A DNA stretch of 64,000 bases from Sphingobacteriales bacterium 44-61 (GTDB taxonomy: Bacteria; Bacteroidota; Bacteroidia; Chitinophagales; Chitinophagaceae), in assembly GCA_001898405.1 (NCBI GenBank), contig MKTW01000011.1, forward strand, positions 68,801 to 132,800, read 5' to 3'. The position numbers and the translations under genes were made by a program. Shown here piece by piece: positions 35,184 through 45,700 of this stretch. Positions within the stretch are counted from its first letter, which is position 1, and each line of letters starts with the position of its first letter. Below the pieces are notes generated by a model, which did not search any database, had not been told where the DNA came from, and saw only the letters and a list, made by a program, of their open reading frames with translations.

Positions 35184-36185
35184 ATGAAAAAAAGAATTTC
35201 GTTAAAAGATATCGCCCAAAAAGTGGGTGTGTCAACTGCGCTGGTCTCTTATGTATTGAACAACCGGATGCAGGGAAGGATCAGAGAGGAAGTGGTACAG
35301 AAAATAAAGAAAGTAGCCGCCAGCCTGCATTATCAACCAAACCAGGTAGCCAAGAGCCTTAAAATAAATAAAACCAATACCATCGGGTTGATCGTAGCAG
35401 ATATATCCAACCCCTATTCATCCGGACTGGCACGTATCATCGAAGATGAAGCATACAGCCATGGCTATACAGTGATCTTTGGAAGCTCCGATGAAAGGAT
35501 TGAGAAATGCGAATTATTGGTTGATACATTTATCAATCGACAGGTAGATGGATTGGTGGTGTTACCACCTGAGAATGCAGATAAATTAATAAAATCACTT
35601 CATACAAGAAAGATCCCTTTTGTATTGGTGGACAGGTATTTTCCTGAGCTTCCGGTGAACAGTGTATGTATTAACAACCATGAAGCTGCTAAAAGCGCTG
35701 TGAACATGCTCATACAGCAAGGAAAGAAACGGATTGGAATGATCTCGTATAATACTACTTTGACACACCTTCAGGACAGGGAGAAAGGATATAAGGCAGC
35801 ATTGAAAGGAGCAGGCTTAAAAGTGGATGCCAAATTGATTAAAAAGGTCATGCTGTCTAAAGAAGAGGAGGAAGTCCCTCTTGCTGTTGCCGGCTTATTA
35901 TCACTCAGTCAGCCTGTTGATGCCATCCTTTTTATTTCCAATAAAACAGTTTTGCCTGGCCTTCGATACCTGAATGCGCAACAGGTTGATATTGGAATTG
36001 CGGGTTTCGATAAAACAGAGATATTTGATTTTATCCAGATGCCAATAAGCTATATCCAACAACCCCTGCATCAGATAGGAGTAGCTGCTTTGGACATTCT
36101 TTTGAAGAATATCAGTAAGCGGCAAAAAAGCACTCAACTGTTTATGGAAGCACAGCTTGTTAATAAAGTTCAATTTGCGGACTAA
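35184..36185 (+). CDS. LacI-family transcriptional regulator
   Basis: 333 residues. The N-terminal LacI helix-turn-helix and hinge are explicit: SLKDIAQKVGVSTALVSYVL, followed by NNRMQGRIREEV and LHYQPNQVAKSLK. The periplasmic-binding-like sugar-sensing domain runs from TIGLIVADISNPYSSGLARI to the C-terminus, with DGLVVLPPENADK and PFVLVDRYFPELP. It should repress or activate genes in response to a sugar or a related ligand. The ATG at 35184 begins the HTH and fits the promoter at 35160; the longer start at 35139 is unlikely. Neighbours give no clear target; the outer-membrane receptor at 36201 converges on it. Confidence 0.93.
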   Translation: MKKRISLKDIAQKVGVSTALVSYVLNNRMQGRIREEVVQKIKKVAASLHYQPNQVAKSLKINKTNTIGLIVADISNPYSSGLARIIEDEAYSHGYTVIFGSSDERIEKCELLVDTFINRQVDGLVVLPPENADKLIKSLHTRKIPFVLVDRYFPELPVNSVCINNHEAAKSAVNMLIQQGKKRIGMISYNTTLTHLQDREKGYKAALKGAGLKVDAKLIKKVMLSKEEEEVPLAVAGLLSLSQPVDAILFISNKTVLPGLRYLNAQQVDIGIAGFDKTEIFDFIQMPISYIQQPLHQIGVAALDILLKNISKRQKSTQLFMEAQLVNKVQFAD

Positions 36186-36200
36186 AGTGAACCGGCGGAT

Positions 36201-38609
36201 TTAAAACTTATAATTATATCCCAGCCGGACCACCTGTGTTTCATAATAATCTGAGCTGATGTAGCGGAAGCCATTTCCCTTTACTTCTTTTTTCAATCTC
36301 ATTGTATTGGCCACATCTGTTGCGTTTATAAATATTTCACCATTCCCTTTTTGAATGCTTTTCTTTAAACCCAGATCAATGGAAAAACGGGAATAGGTTT
36401 TACCCTGCGGCACAAGATCAGGAGCCTGGTAAATAGCTGTCAACTGTCCTTCCATTTTGTTTGCAAAATGGAGCAATGCGGTGAATTTGATATTGCCGGA
36501 AAATATATCCTCTTTTGCTGCGGTAAATAAGTTTTCCGATGGATATTTATTCAGTACAGAAAATGAATCAATAATGTTCTGATAGCCGTTCATGTTAATA
36601 TTCAATGTAAGCCAACGATCGATATTTTGTGAGAACAATAATTCAATGCCGGTGCTATAGCTTTTACCTGCATTCTGAAAAATATTGTAGATGAGATCGC
36701 TACCCGGCACCACCGATCCTATGCGGGTGATTGTTCCTTTCATACGCTTGTGATAAACGGAAGAGAAAAGATAACCGGTATTCCAGTCTGTTTTATATCC
36801 CAGTTCAAAATTATTGGTGAACTGGGGCCGGAGTGCAGGATTTCCTACTTTAATGATCTCTGCATCATCATATTTTGGAAAAATGCGGATATCCACCTCA
36901 TTCGGCCTGTCTACACGGCGGTTATAGAAAAAGGATAATTTATTCCGATCATTGATCTTGTAGGCTACACGGAGATTAGGGAAGGGCTGAAAATAATGGT
37001 AGCCATCGCTTTTATAAACAGGATGATTGGGATTGACATAGTAATCCAGGTTCACATATTCAACACGCAAGCCTGCTTCGAGTTCGAGCCGTTCACTTTC
37101 ATAAATGTAATTCCCATATGCTGCCGGGATGGTTTCTCCATAGCTGGCATAGCCGCCGGCTGCCGAATCAAGTGGAGAATGCAGACCTGGCTTGAATTGC
37201 ATGTTAACAGGGATATAGCGCCTTCTGAATTTAAAACCTGCTTCAAAGCGACCTTGCTTCAACGGATGCACATAGTCGACCGAGAGATCAGTTACATGTT
37301 CATCGGAAAGCAGCTTGAAAGAATCAAGTCCTGTATAAGAAGGCATGAAATTCGTGAAAAAATATTTTTCATCTTCCCGGTGAAAGGTATAGTTGATCCC
37401 TGCACTTAGTAATCTTCCTGGTTGTTTGAAACGATGTTGCCAGTTTGCAGAAGCAGTAGCCGTGGTCTTCAACTCATCTTCCAGGAATTGCCAGAGGCGA
37501 AGCTTTTGTGAAAGATCGCCATTAAAGAAAGGCTCATCGCCACGGTCCAGGATCTTTTCGCTGGAGAATAAACCTGAAACAGTGATCGTATTGCTGGCAT
37601 CAGCAAACCAGTCCATACCTAATTTGGTTGTAACGATATTGGTGGTCCTGTTTCTTTTGGTTTGCTGTTTTACAGTATCGCCGCTGTCGTAAAACCGGTC
37701 AACGAACTCATTTTTATTCAATGTTTTTGTATACAGGTTATCTCCCTGGAAAAAGAGGTTGACTTTGTTTTTCCGGTAATTCAGCGAGAGTGAGGGATTG
37801 ATCTTTGGTGTTATATGATATTGAGGCCGGATGCCGGGATAATTTTCTTTTTTTATCCATAATGCGCCTGCCCCTCCGGCGAGTCCGATCTTTCCATTAA
37901 AGCCCTGTTTCTTTTCTTTTTTATAAACAATATTAATAATGCCGGCATTGCCTGCTGCATCATATTTAGAAGGGGGATTGTTAATGATCTCGATCTTTTC
38001 GATGGCGGAAGCCGGAATATTGTCCAGCCCGCTTTGTCCGCCAAAGCCTGTCAATGCTGTTTGTTTGCCATCTATCAGTATCATCACTTTATCACTGCCA
38101 CGAAGTAATACTTTCCCATCCTGCCCGGCAGTTACGCCTGGCAGATTTTTCATTGCTTCCAGCACAGAGCCCCCTGCCTGGCTGATATTGTCTGCAACGG
38201 TGAAAGTTTTTTTATCCATTTTGGAAGAAATGGTTTCCTGTTTGCCTGATACGGTCACTTCGCTCAGTATGCGACTATCCTGCTCCAGTTCTATATTGCC
38301 AAGGTCAAGGAAATTACTTAACTGCCCCACCAGCACCGGTTGTGTTTTTGAGAGATATCCTGCGATGGAAACAGTCAGTACATAGTTACCGCTCTTGATA
38401 TCGGGAAGGGAAAACCGGCCGTCTTCACCGGAAATGGTACCGGCGGTAAAAGCACTGTCTGTTGCAACTTTCAATGCAATGTTTACAAATGATAAAGGCG
38501 ATTTGGAACCGGCATCACGCACAGAGCCGGAAAGGGTGGCTTTACCAGATTGGGCTGTAGTTGTTGAATAGAGGTACAGGAAAAAAAGTGTAGAGAGCAG
38601 GGATTTCAT
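36201..38609 (-). CDS. TonB-dependent outer-membrane receptor (OMP_b-brl_3 type)
   Basis: 802 residues with signal peptide (1-19, TTAQ). The carboxypeptidase-regulatory-like domain (about 24-105, FVNIALKVATDSAFTAGTIS) leads to the plug: LSEVTVSGKQETISSKMDKK, EAMKNLPGVTAGQDGKVLLR, VMILIDGKQTALTG, IEKIEIINNPPSKYDAAGNA and GIINIVYKK. The barrel follows, as in the OMP_b-brl_3 family, ending with a terminal Phe (RLGYNYKF). These are non-SusC receptors for unknown ligands, possibly ones in a signalling pair. The gene lies 90 bases downstream of the sensor kinase on the same strand. A SusD partner is absent. Confidence 0.9.
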   Translation of the reverse strand: MKSLLSTLFFLYLYSTTTAQSGKATLSGSVRDAGSKSPLSFVNIALKVATDSAFTAGTISGEDGRFSLPDIKSGNYVLTVSIAGYLSKTQPVLVGQLSNFLDLGNIELEQDSRILSEVTVSGKQETISSKMDKKTFTVADNISQAGGSVLEAMKNLPGVTAGQDGKVLLRGSDKVMILIDGKQTALTGFGGQSGLDNIPASAIEKIEIINNPPSKYDAAGNAGIINIVYKKEKKQGFNGKIGLAGGAGALWIKKENYPGIRPQYHITPKINPSLSLNYRKNKVNLFFQGDNLYTKTLNKNEFVDRFYDSGDTVKQQTKRNRTTNIVTTKLGMDWFADASNTITVSGLFSSEKILDRGDEPFFNGDLSQKLRLWQFLEDELKTTATASANWQHRFKQPGRLLSAGINYTFHREDEKYFFTNFMPSYTGLDSFKLLSDEHVTDLSVDYVHPLKQGRFEAGFKFRRRYIPVNMQFKPGLHSPLDSAAGGYASYGETIPAAYGNYIYESERLELEAGLRVEYVNLDYYVNPNHPVYKSDGYHYFQPFPNLRVAYKINDRNKLSFFYNRRVDRPNEVDIRIFPKYDDAEIIKVGNPALRPQFTNNFELGYKTDWNTGYLFSSVYHKRMKGTITRIGSVVPGSDLIYNIFQNAGKSYSTGIELLFSQNIDRWLTLNINMNGYQNIIDSFSVLNKYPSENLFTAAKEDIFSGNIKFTALLHFANKMEGQLTAIYQAPDLVPQGKTYSRFSIDLGLKKSIQKGNGEIFINATDVANTMRLKKEVKGNGFRYISSDYYETQVVRLGYNYKF

Positions 38610-38698
38610 TTATCAGTTTTATGCTTCGCAAAAATGGGAGTGGATTTGGAAGAAAAACTGAATTTCCCAGGTGAGCATGCAATAGAAGAGGTACTACT

Positions 38699-39742
38699 TC
38701 AAAAGTGTACAGTAAAAATATGATGGTTGTTCTCAAACATATAAGTGATCTTCCAGTTGTACCGGTTGCAGATCTGCTTCACCAGGGCGAGACCAAGGCC
38801 AGTGCCGGCCGATCCGGTGGAAGCAGAGGCAAACCGTTTAAATAGCTGATCGGTCCTGAGTGAATTGCTGCCTTCATTACTTACCACGAACTGATCAGGC
38901 GAAAGATGCAGGTTAACCTTACCATTTTGCGGACTATGACGGATGGCATTGGTCATTAGATTGTTGAGCAATATTTCAACTAATGTTTTATTGCCTTCAA
39001 TCTCAACACCCGGATGGATCTCTGTTTTCCATTCCAGGCGTTTTTCTTCTGAAAATGGAGCGAATAAGGAGGCACACTGCCTCAGCAAAACGGAAAGATC
39101 GATTTTCTCCTTTTCCATGAACTGGCTGTTCTCGATCTTGGTCAGCAGCAAAAGATTTTTGTTGATCCGCCCTGCTCTGGCCAGTGCAGCCAGTGCATCT
39201 TCGATAATATGGTATTGCTCATCGGTGAGAGAACTGTTTTGCGACAATAATTCCAGTTTCGATTGCACAATAGCCAGCGGTGTTTGCAATTCATGGGAAG
39301 CATTATCCGCAAATTCTTTTTGCTGATTGTACACAGAGATATTGGCATCGATCAATTTTTGCAGGCTTTGGTTCAGTTCGGTAAACTCTGTAATGCCAGT
39401 CTTCTCAAAGTTGATATGATCACGTTGGTTCAGATCAAAATTCCTGATCTTATCCAGGCTGCGGTAAAAAGGCTGCCACATTTGCCTGGATATCCTTCTG
39501 TTTAAAAGAATAAGCCCGCCGAGCAAAAGCGCAAAAAATGAAATGGTCAGAATTGTAACAGCACCGATGATCAGAAAGCTGTCTTCCCGCCCGGCCGCAG
39601 GAGTCAGGATAACATCATGTTCTTTCATCTCATACTTCCAGAGCATGCTGATGCCCAGGTAGTAGACGGGTATGCTGCAGGCCAGCACAAGGCCGGCGTA
39701 GATAATGGTCCTTCTGAGCGAGTGGCTGAGCAGTTTAACCAT
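38699..39742 (-). CDS. Sensor histidine kinase without an adjacent response regulator
   Basis: 347 residues. Two transmembrane helices (about 14-35 and 60-85) flank a short periplasmic stretch (WKYEMKEHDVILTPAAGRED). A HAMP-like region is followed by the H box FADNASHELQTPLAIVQSKL (His150), then the ATPase: an N-box-like LVEILLNNLMTNAIRHSPQN (Asn pair), a weak G1 and GSAGTGLGLALVKQICNRYN (G2). It is close in type to the small CreC/QseC-like kinases. ATG at 39742 was chosen; an upstream TTG would add eight residues. No response-regulator gene adjoins it, since the neighbours are a TonB receptor and a pseudogene. It may signal for the receptor gene downstream. Confidence 0.85.
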   Translation of the reverse strand: MVKLLSHSLRRTIIYAGLVLACSIPVYYLGISMLWKYEMKEHDVILTPAAGREDSFLIIGAVTILTISFFALLLGGLILLNRRISRQMWQPFYRSLDKIRNFDLNQRDHINFEKTGITEFTELNQSLQKLIDANISVYNQQKEFADNASHELQTPLAIVQSKLELLSQNSSLTDEQYHIIEDALAALARAGRINKNLLLLTKIENSQFMEKEKIDLSVLLRQCASLFAPFSEEKRLEWKTEIHPGVEIEGNKTLVEILLNNLMTNAIRHSPQNGKVNLHLSPDQFVVSNEGSNSLRTDQLFKRFASASTGSAGTGLGLALVKQICNRYNWKITYMFENNHHIFTVHF

Positions 39743-39880
39743 ATTTCCTGTTATTTCATTATCCAAATTATCAACTAATTCTGAAAAAATTTAGATATAA
39801 AATTTCCGCTTATCCCGGAATGCTGAAAAAAATTGATAAATGAACTCATTGATCGTAATATCACAATTAAAATTTAAATA

Positions 39881-40351
39881 ATGAAAACACAGGAGCAAAT
39901 CAAAGAGATGGTAAGGCAGAAATACGCTGAAATTGCTTTACAGGATAAAACTGAAAATGCTTCTTCCTGCTGTGGCGCAGGCGGTTGCTCAACAGAGGTA
40001 TACAATATCATGACGGACGATTATACAGGCATGAAGGGTTATAATGCCGATGCAGACCTGGGTCTTGGCTGCGGGCTCCCAACACAATTTGCTCAAATAA
40101 AAAAAGGCGATGTGGTGATCGGCCTGGGCTCGGGAGCAGGTAATGATGCTTTTATTGCGAGGGCAGAAACGGGTGAGACGGGTAAAGTGATCGGTATTGA
40201 TTTTACGCCGGCTATGATTGAAAAGGCAAGGGCCAATGCAGAGAAACTGGGATTTCATAATGTTGAATTCAGGGAAGGAGATATTGAAAAAATGCCTGTT
40301 GCCGGTAATACTGCCGATGTGATCGTCAGTAACTGTGTCCTTAACCTCCTG
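39881..40351 (+). pseudogene. arsM: 5' half of arsenite methyltransferase (arsM), truncated
   Basis: The first about 157 codons are a good ArsM N-terminal half: the cysteine pair and cluster SSCCGAGGCSTEVYN, DYTGMKGYNADADLGLGCGL PTQFAQ, then the SAM site VVIGLGSGAGNDAFIARAET and TPAMIEKARANAEKLGFHN. It ends at VSNCVLNL near 40350, where an intact protein would continue with about 110 residues carrying the arsenite-binding C-terminal half. The frame stays open but passes into sequence of an unrelated gene (next entry). Enzyme activity is not expected. The junction suggests a deletion of the arsM 3' half and the start of the next gene. Confidence 0.8.
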
Positions 40352-40667
40352 CTGGTGCATGGCAGCCCCAGGCGGAACAATGAATACCTGTTTGAAGACA
40401 GGGATGAGAAAAGCCTGTTGAGGATCATGCAGGACGCAAATGCCGATATCATGTATAAATACTGGTTCAGTTGGCAAGCCAAAGGATGGGGACAACAGAG
40501 GCGGTTATGTAATTCTTTATATTGATCACAATAGCAGTATCCTGGAAAGAGATTCTATCAAGGTTGAGTTCATCAGGTTTGATTATGATATAGAGAAAGC
40601 AGCGGGAGCAATTGAAAACAGCCCTTTGCCTGATGCGTATGCAATGAGCCTGAGAAAAGGAGTGTAG
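40352..40667 (+). pseudogene. Metallophosphoesterase remnant, C-terminal, frameshifted
   Basis: Continuing in the arsM frame, the translation LLVHGSPRRNNEYLFEDRDE and SLLRIMQDANADIM matches the middle of a calcineurin-like phosphoesterase of about 240 residues. Around 40454 the frame shifts by one: in the +1 frame INTGSVGKPKDGDNRGGYVI and SIKVEFIRFDYDIEKAAGAI match the C-terminus of the same family and run to the TAG at 40665. The stretch between, which should hold the metal-binding GHTHKPYHR, is missing (about 60-80 bases). As I recall, this phosphoesterase is often found beside arsenic genes in Bacteroidota, which fits a once intact arsM-phosphoesterase pair. Non-functional. Confidence 0.78.
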
Positions 40668-40739
40668 CAGAAATGCTGAACTGTCGGTATTATATCAGCA
40701 AAGGATAAGAAAATATTAAAGTTGTTGAGGATACTGGAA

Positions 40740-40747
40740 TAACTTTG
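40740..40747 (+). promoter_or_regulatory. -7 promoter element of the AGE epimerase gene
   Basis: TAACTTTG is an exact TAnnTTTG match. Transcription should begin near 40754, so the TTG at 40745 and ATG at 40751 cannot be used and the ATG at 40766 is the start. A TTG at about 40722-40727 could act as the -33 element. Confidence 0.6.
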
Positions 40748-40765
40748 GGCATGTTTGTCGGTACT

Positions 40766-41968
40766 ATGCAATCTTCCTATCCATTCAAAAAAGAACTTTT
40801 CTCCATACTTCATTACTGGGAGCAAAATTTACCCGATCCTGTGCAAGGTGGTTTTTATGGCAGGATCGACGGCAACAATATTCTTGATAAGCAAGCTCCG
40901 AGGGGGGCTGTATTGAATGCCCGGATACTTTGGTCTTTCTCTGCTGCATTTAACGCATTCAAAGAACCATTCTGCCTATCGCAGGCAGAGAGAGCATTTG
41001 ACTATATAACCCGTTTTTTTATTGACAGGCAATATGGCGGCACTTACTGGTTGCTTACCAGCAAAGGTGAAAAGCTCGACCCTAAAAAACAGGTATACGC
41101 CCAGGCTTTTATGATATATGCCCTGGCAGAGTATTACAGGGCTTCCGGCAGCGACGAGGCCAGGAATGAAGCTATTAAAATTTATCAGTTAATAGAACAA
41201 TATAGTTTCGATCATGCGCATGGTGGTTATGGGGAAGCCTATGCAGAAGATTGGAGCCTGTTGCAGGATGTGAGACTCAGTGAAAAAGATGCCAATGAAA
41301 AAAAGACGATGAATACCCATCTTCATATTATTGAAGCATATACCAACCTGTATGGTATTTGGAAGGATGATGGGCTTAAACAAAAAATCGAGGGGTTGCT
41401 CGGGGTGTTCAGGGACCATATCATTGACAGGAACAACTCTCATCTTCACCTGTTCATGGACGAACAATGGGTTGTCCGCTCTCCTGTTATTTCTTACGGG
41501 CATACTATTGAAGCCGCCTGGCTTTTGCAGGAAGCTGCTGAGATGATCGGGGATGAACAATGGATAAAATATACCCGGCAAAAAGCGGTGGACATGGCAA
41601 AGGCATCGCTGGAAGGCATGGATGTGGATGGTTCAATGCTTTATGAATATGACCGCACTGCAGATCACTGGATAAAGGAAAAACACTGGTGGGTACAGGC
41701 AGAGGCGATGGTTGGTTTTCTGAATGCTTATTCGGTTAGCGGCGATCAATTGTTTTTGGATAGTTTCAACAGAATATGGAGCTATACAAAAGAATATATA
41801 ATTGATAACAAGCAAGGGGAGTGGTTTTGGGGAAGAACGAAGGATAATGAACTGATGCCTGACCAGGATAAAGCGGGCATCTGGAAATGTCCCTATCATA
41901 ATAGCAGGGCCATGTTGGAAGTGATCAGGAGATATGAGTCCGTATTTCCTGAACTGACTACAAGATGA
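40766..41968 (+). CDS. AGE-family epimerase/isomerase, cellobiose 2-epimerase-like
   Basis: 400-residue cytoplasmic (alpha/alpha)6-barrel enzyme with no signal peptide. The sequence has the marks of cellobiose 2-epimerases rather than N-acylglucosamine epimerases: LPDPVQGGFYGRIDG, MNTHLHIIEAYTNLYG, SYGHTIEAAWLLQEA, EKHWWVQAEAMVGFLNAYSV and AGIWKCPYHNSRAMLE. Such enzymes convert the reducing glucose of cellobiose, mannobiose or lactose to mannose or glucose at C2. The start at 40766 follows from the promoter. It sits alone between the arsM remnant and the HTCS-type regulator genes; a link to beta-glucan or mannan use is possible but not shown here. Confidence 0.9.
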   Translation: MQSSYPFKKELFSILHYWEQNLPDPVQGGFYGRIDGNNILDKQAPRGAVLNARILWSFSAAFNAFKEPFCLSQAERAFDYITRFFIDRQYGGTYWLLTSKGEKLDPKKQVYAQAFMIYALAEYYRASGSDEARNEAIKIYQLIEQYSFDHAHGGYGEAYAEDWSLLQDVRLSEKDANEKKTMNTHLHIIEAYTNLYGIWKDDGLKQKIEGLLGVFRDHIIDRNNSHLHLFMDEQWVVRSPVISYGHTIEAAWLLQEAAEMIGDEQWIKYTRQKAVDMAKASLEGMDVDGSMLYEYDRTADHWIKEKHWWVQAEAMVGFLNAYSVSGDQLFLDSFNRIWSYTKEYIIDNKQGEWFWGRTKDNELMPDQDKAGIWKCPYHNSRAMLEVIRRYESVFPELTTR

Positions 41969-41989
41969 GAGAAGACCGGTTTGCCGTTA

Positions 41990-42763
41990 TTATTTTCTTT
42001 TCTCTGCTTTTTTAAGCGCTATATATTCCATAGGTGATATTCCAAACTGTTTACTGAAGTTACGCCCAAAATGGGTTTGCGAGCTGAATCCTGTCATTTC
42101 AGCCACTTCATAAACTTTGTAATCATGTTCTGCAAGCAGTTCGGCTGCTTTTTTCAGCCTGGTGATATTGATGAGTTCATTGGGGGTGAGATTGGAAATA
42201 GCTTTGATCTTACGGTACAGGGTAGCCCGGCTCATGTTCATGAAATCAGCGAGTTGATCAACGCTGAGTTCCATATTTTCAATATTCTGATAAATGGCTT
42301 CGTTCAGTTCCTCAAGGAATTGTTCATCTGCCTTTGAATAGGCCATGGTGTTGATATGCACCAATGGACTGCTGGCAAAGAATTCCCTGATCTTGTTCCG
42401 GTTGGAAAGCAGGTTGGCAATCTGTACCTGCAAGTGTTCGGGTGAAAAAGGTTTTTCAATATAAGCATCTGCTCCCATTTCCAATCCTTCGATCTTTGAT
42501 TGCAGGGTGTTTTTAGCTGTAAGCAGGATCACAGGGATATGGCTGTATTCGAAATTTGATTTGATGTTGCGGCACAATTCATAACCATCCATCACCGGCA
42601 TCATGATATCGCTGATCACCAGTTGAACAGGTTCGTGCTGCAGGAGGTCGAGCGCTTCCCGGCCGTTGAATGCTTTCAGGACGGTATATTTTTCGCCCAG
42701 GTCCTCCGATATAAAATCAAGGATCTCTCCGTTATCATCCACAAGCAGTATAACAGGTTTCAT
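41990..42763 (-). CDS. Response regulator with receiver and AraC-type DNA-binding domain
   Basis: 257 residues. Receiver domain 1-120: VILLVDDNGEILDF, VISDIMMPVMDGYEL with phosphoacceptor Asp52, PVILLTAKN and ADAYIEKPFSPEHL. An AraC-type helix-turn-helix follows at about 155-255: VDQLADFMNMSRATLYRKIK and VAEMTGFSSQTHFGRNFSKQ. The domain order is the C-terminal half of a hybrid two-component system (HTCS). The gene starts 8 bases after the stop of the sensor kinase in a different frame, so what is usually one polypeptide is here two. It is expected to activate the divergent SusC/SusD locus. Confidence 0.93.
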   Translation of the reverse strand: MKPVILLVDDNGEILDFISEDLGEKYTVLKAFNGREALDLLQHEPVQLVISDIMMPVMDGYELCRNIKSNFEYSHIPVILLTAKNTLQSKIEGLEMGADAYIEKPFSPEHLQVQIANLLSNRNKIREFFASSPLVHINTMAYSKADEQFLEELNEAIYQNIENMELSVDQLADFMNMSRATLYRKIKAISNLTPNELINITRLKKAAELLAEHDYKVYEVAEMTGFSSQTHFGRNFSKQFGISPMEYIALKKAEKRK

Positions 42764-42771
42764 ACTTTGTT

Positions 42772-45700
42772 TTATCGGCTCAAATTAAATTCAATTTCCT
42801 GGTGCACGGGCAGGGCCAGCACGAATACGTTCATATTGCCACCGGGTTCTTTAAGGCATAAAGTTCCTTTATGTAATTCAGCCAGTGAACGCGACAGGGC
42901 CAGCCCGATGCCGGTACCGGATTGTTTTCCGTTTTCCTTTATCCTGAAAAAACTTTCAAATATTTTTTCCTTCATATCCGGAGGGATCAGGTATCCATCG
43001 TTTTCCACTTCCACTCTGAATAAAGTATCCTGTTCGCCATCAGCGACCAGTTTGATATGAACTTTTCTTTCTGCATATTTAACTGCATTATCAAGCAGGT
43101 TACTCATGATCTTGTTGAAAGCTTCTGTATCTACATAAGCATTGAAGAGGGTAGGTGATTCCAGCGTAAAGGATAACCTTTTTTGCTCTGCAGCAGGTTT
43201 AAACCTGATATAGGCATCGGTGATAAGATCAGCAATATTGGCCTTTACGAAATTCAGGCTGAAGCCCTTGGTTTCGGTTTTACGAAAATCCAGCAACTGC
43301 GTGGTCAGGTCCAGCAGCCGGTCAATATTGCGCTTCATGATCTGCAGGTTATTACTCACAGCAGGAACGGAGTCGATCTGTTTCATTACTTTTTCCATTG
43401 GCCCTTTGATCAATGTTAAAGGTGTACGGACCTCATGTGCCACGTTCGTAAAGAACTCTATCTTGGCCTGGTATATCTCTTTTTCTTTTTCATGTTCCAG
43501 TATTTCCAGCTTGCGCCGGTTCTTTTCTTCAGTGCGGCGATGATAACTGCGTATCAGGAACAGTACGATCGCTGTGATAACAAGAGCATACAACAAATAG
43601 GCCCAAACACTTGCCCAGACAGGAGGTAATATCTTAATGACCAGTGAAGCTGGTTCACATTTCCATTCACCACCGCTATTGCTGGCTTTAACAGTAAAGA
43701 TATATGTACCGGGAGACAGTTTGGTAAAATATGCCTTGCGATTGGTCTTCAGGTAACTCCATTCTTTATTCAACCCTTCCATTTTATAGGCATACTCTGT
43801 CATGTCTGGCGCTGTATAACTCAATGCTGCAAAATCAATGCTAAAAGAACTCTGGTTATGGGTGAGCGTAATCGTATGTGTGTAGGTAATGGATTTCTGT
43901 AAAGGTGATCCTTCTTTATTAATGGCCAGTTCCTTATCGTATACCTGGAAGCCGGTAATGTATACGGGTAAAACAAAATCGTTTTTGATGAACTCATCCG
44001 GGTGAAAACTGATCATTCCTTTCACACTGCCGAAATACATGCGGCCTTTGGGATCTTTATAAGCAGAGTTGTAATTGAATTGATCGTTCAGCAATCCATG
44101 TGCACGGGTGAACACTGTTATATTCCCATTGGCTGGTGTGAACCGGACCAGCCCTTTTGAAGTGCTTACCCAGAAATTGTTTTGCCCGTCTTCTAGCACA
44201 GCATACATGATATTGCTGGGGAACCCGTTTTTAGTGGTATAGGTAGTGAATTGCTGCCTGGATGGGTCCAGTTTGCATAAGCCGCCTTCCGTAGCTATCC
44301 ATAGTTGCTGTTGACTGTCTTCAAATATCCAGTTGACACGGTTGCCACCCAGGCTGCCGGGCTTCCCGGGTTCATACCGGAAATGGCCGCTGGCGCCAGT
44401 TTGCGGATTGAACCAATGTACACCATCAGCATAAGTACCAGCCCATACATTTCCCAGGTGGTCTTCATACAGGATGGTATAAAAGTTTTCGGGTGCAGCT
44501 TCAACAAAATCAAAATTATCTTTTTGCTTATTATAATAAGAAAGCCCCCGGTCTGTGCCTACAACAAGCTTTCCCTGTTTTGTTTTCAGGAAACAATAAA
44601 TAAAATCGCTGCGGAGGTTGTGAGTGGCGGCAGAATAATGCCGTAAAAAACGTCCGGTCCTGATATCCAGCACATCCAGTCCACGGTGAAATGTGCCCAC
44701 CCATAATTCATTTCCATATACCAGCAAGCCATGGATATTGGAAGAAGATACATGGCGCGGTGATGAGGTATTGAAATGAGTGAAGATGCCGGAACTCATT
44801 TGCAGCTTGTTCAACCCCGCATCTTCTGTTCCGATCCACAGGTTTCCTTCATTATCACGGACGATCTCGCGAACAGCATTGCCACTGATAGCATTACTGC
44901 CTGATTGTGGAAAGAATTTTTTAAAACTGGTGTATTGTTTTGGATAATAATTAATGCCGCCGAAATAAGTGCCGGCCCAAATGCCGCCTTCTTTATCGCA
45001 ACAAAAAGTATACACAGCATTATCTGAAATGGAGTAGGGATTATTATAATTTTTTTTCAGGTTTATATATTCCCCCGTGCTGTTATCATAAATAAAAACG
45101 CCTGATTCGGTTGCGATCCAGTATTCGTTATCAGATTGGCGGATAAAATCCCGTACAAAAATTTCCTGTTCATCAGCGGTATGATTGAGTATGTCTTTAT
45201 ACAGGCCCGTGCGCGTATCAAAGAGTTTGGCACCCTGCTTGGATGTACCCACCAGGATATTACCATTGCCTGCATCGTAAATTTTTTCAATCCAGTTATT
45301 GACACCAGGGCCGCTATGGTCAAATACATTATAGCCAGTAGCGGAAGGCCCGTCCTGCAACAACCGGTGAATGGTGCCGGCGCTGGAAGAGATCCAGAGA
45401 TCGCCATTGGCAGTAGCGCAAACGGATGAAACATTCAGATGGCCGGGCTGATCAAAAATTTTAAACGCACCTGTTTTCGGATGGTAATAATATAATACCA
45501 GCCGGGAGATGAACCAGATGGCGCCGGTGGAATCTTCCTGGATATCCAGTATTTCCGTAACAGGAGCTTTGCTTATCCTATGAAAGCTTTCTGTAGTTGC
45601 ATCATAGGCAAAAAGGCCGCGATCACAACCTACCCATAAAATACCGGCAGGGCCCTCATGCAAGCTATAAATATAATTACTGCCGACGCTGGTAGAATCA

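Noticed and set aside
42764-42771. Sequencing frameshift explaining the split HTCS
   Set aside because: The sensor ends with its own stop after a complete ATPase domain and the regulator begins with its own ATG and intact receiver; a one-base error would leave extra non-homologous residues, which are not seen.
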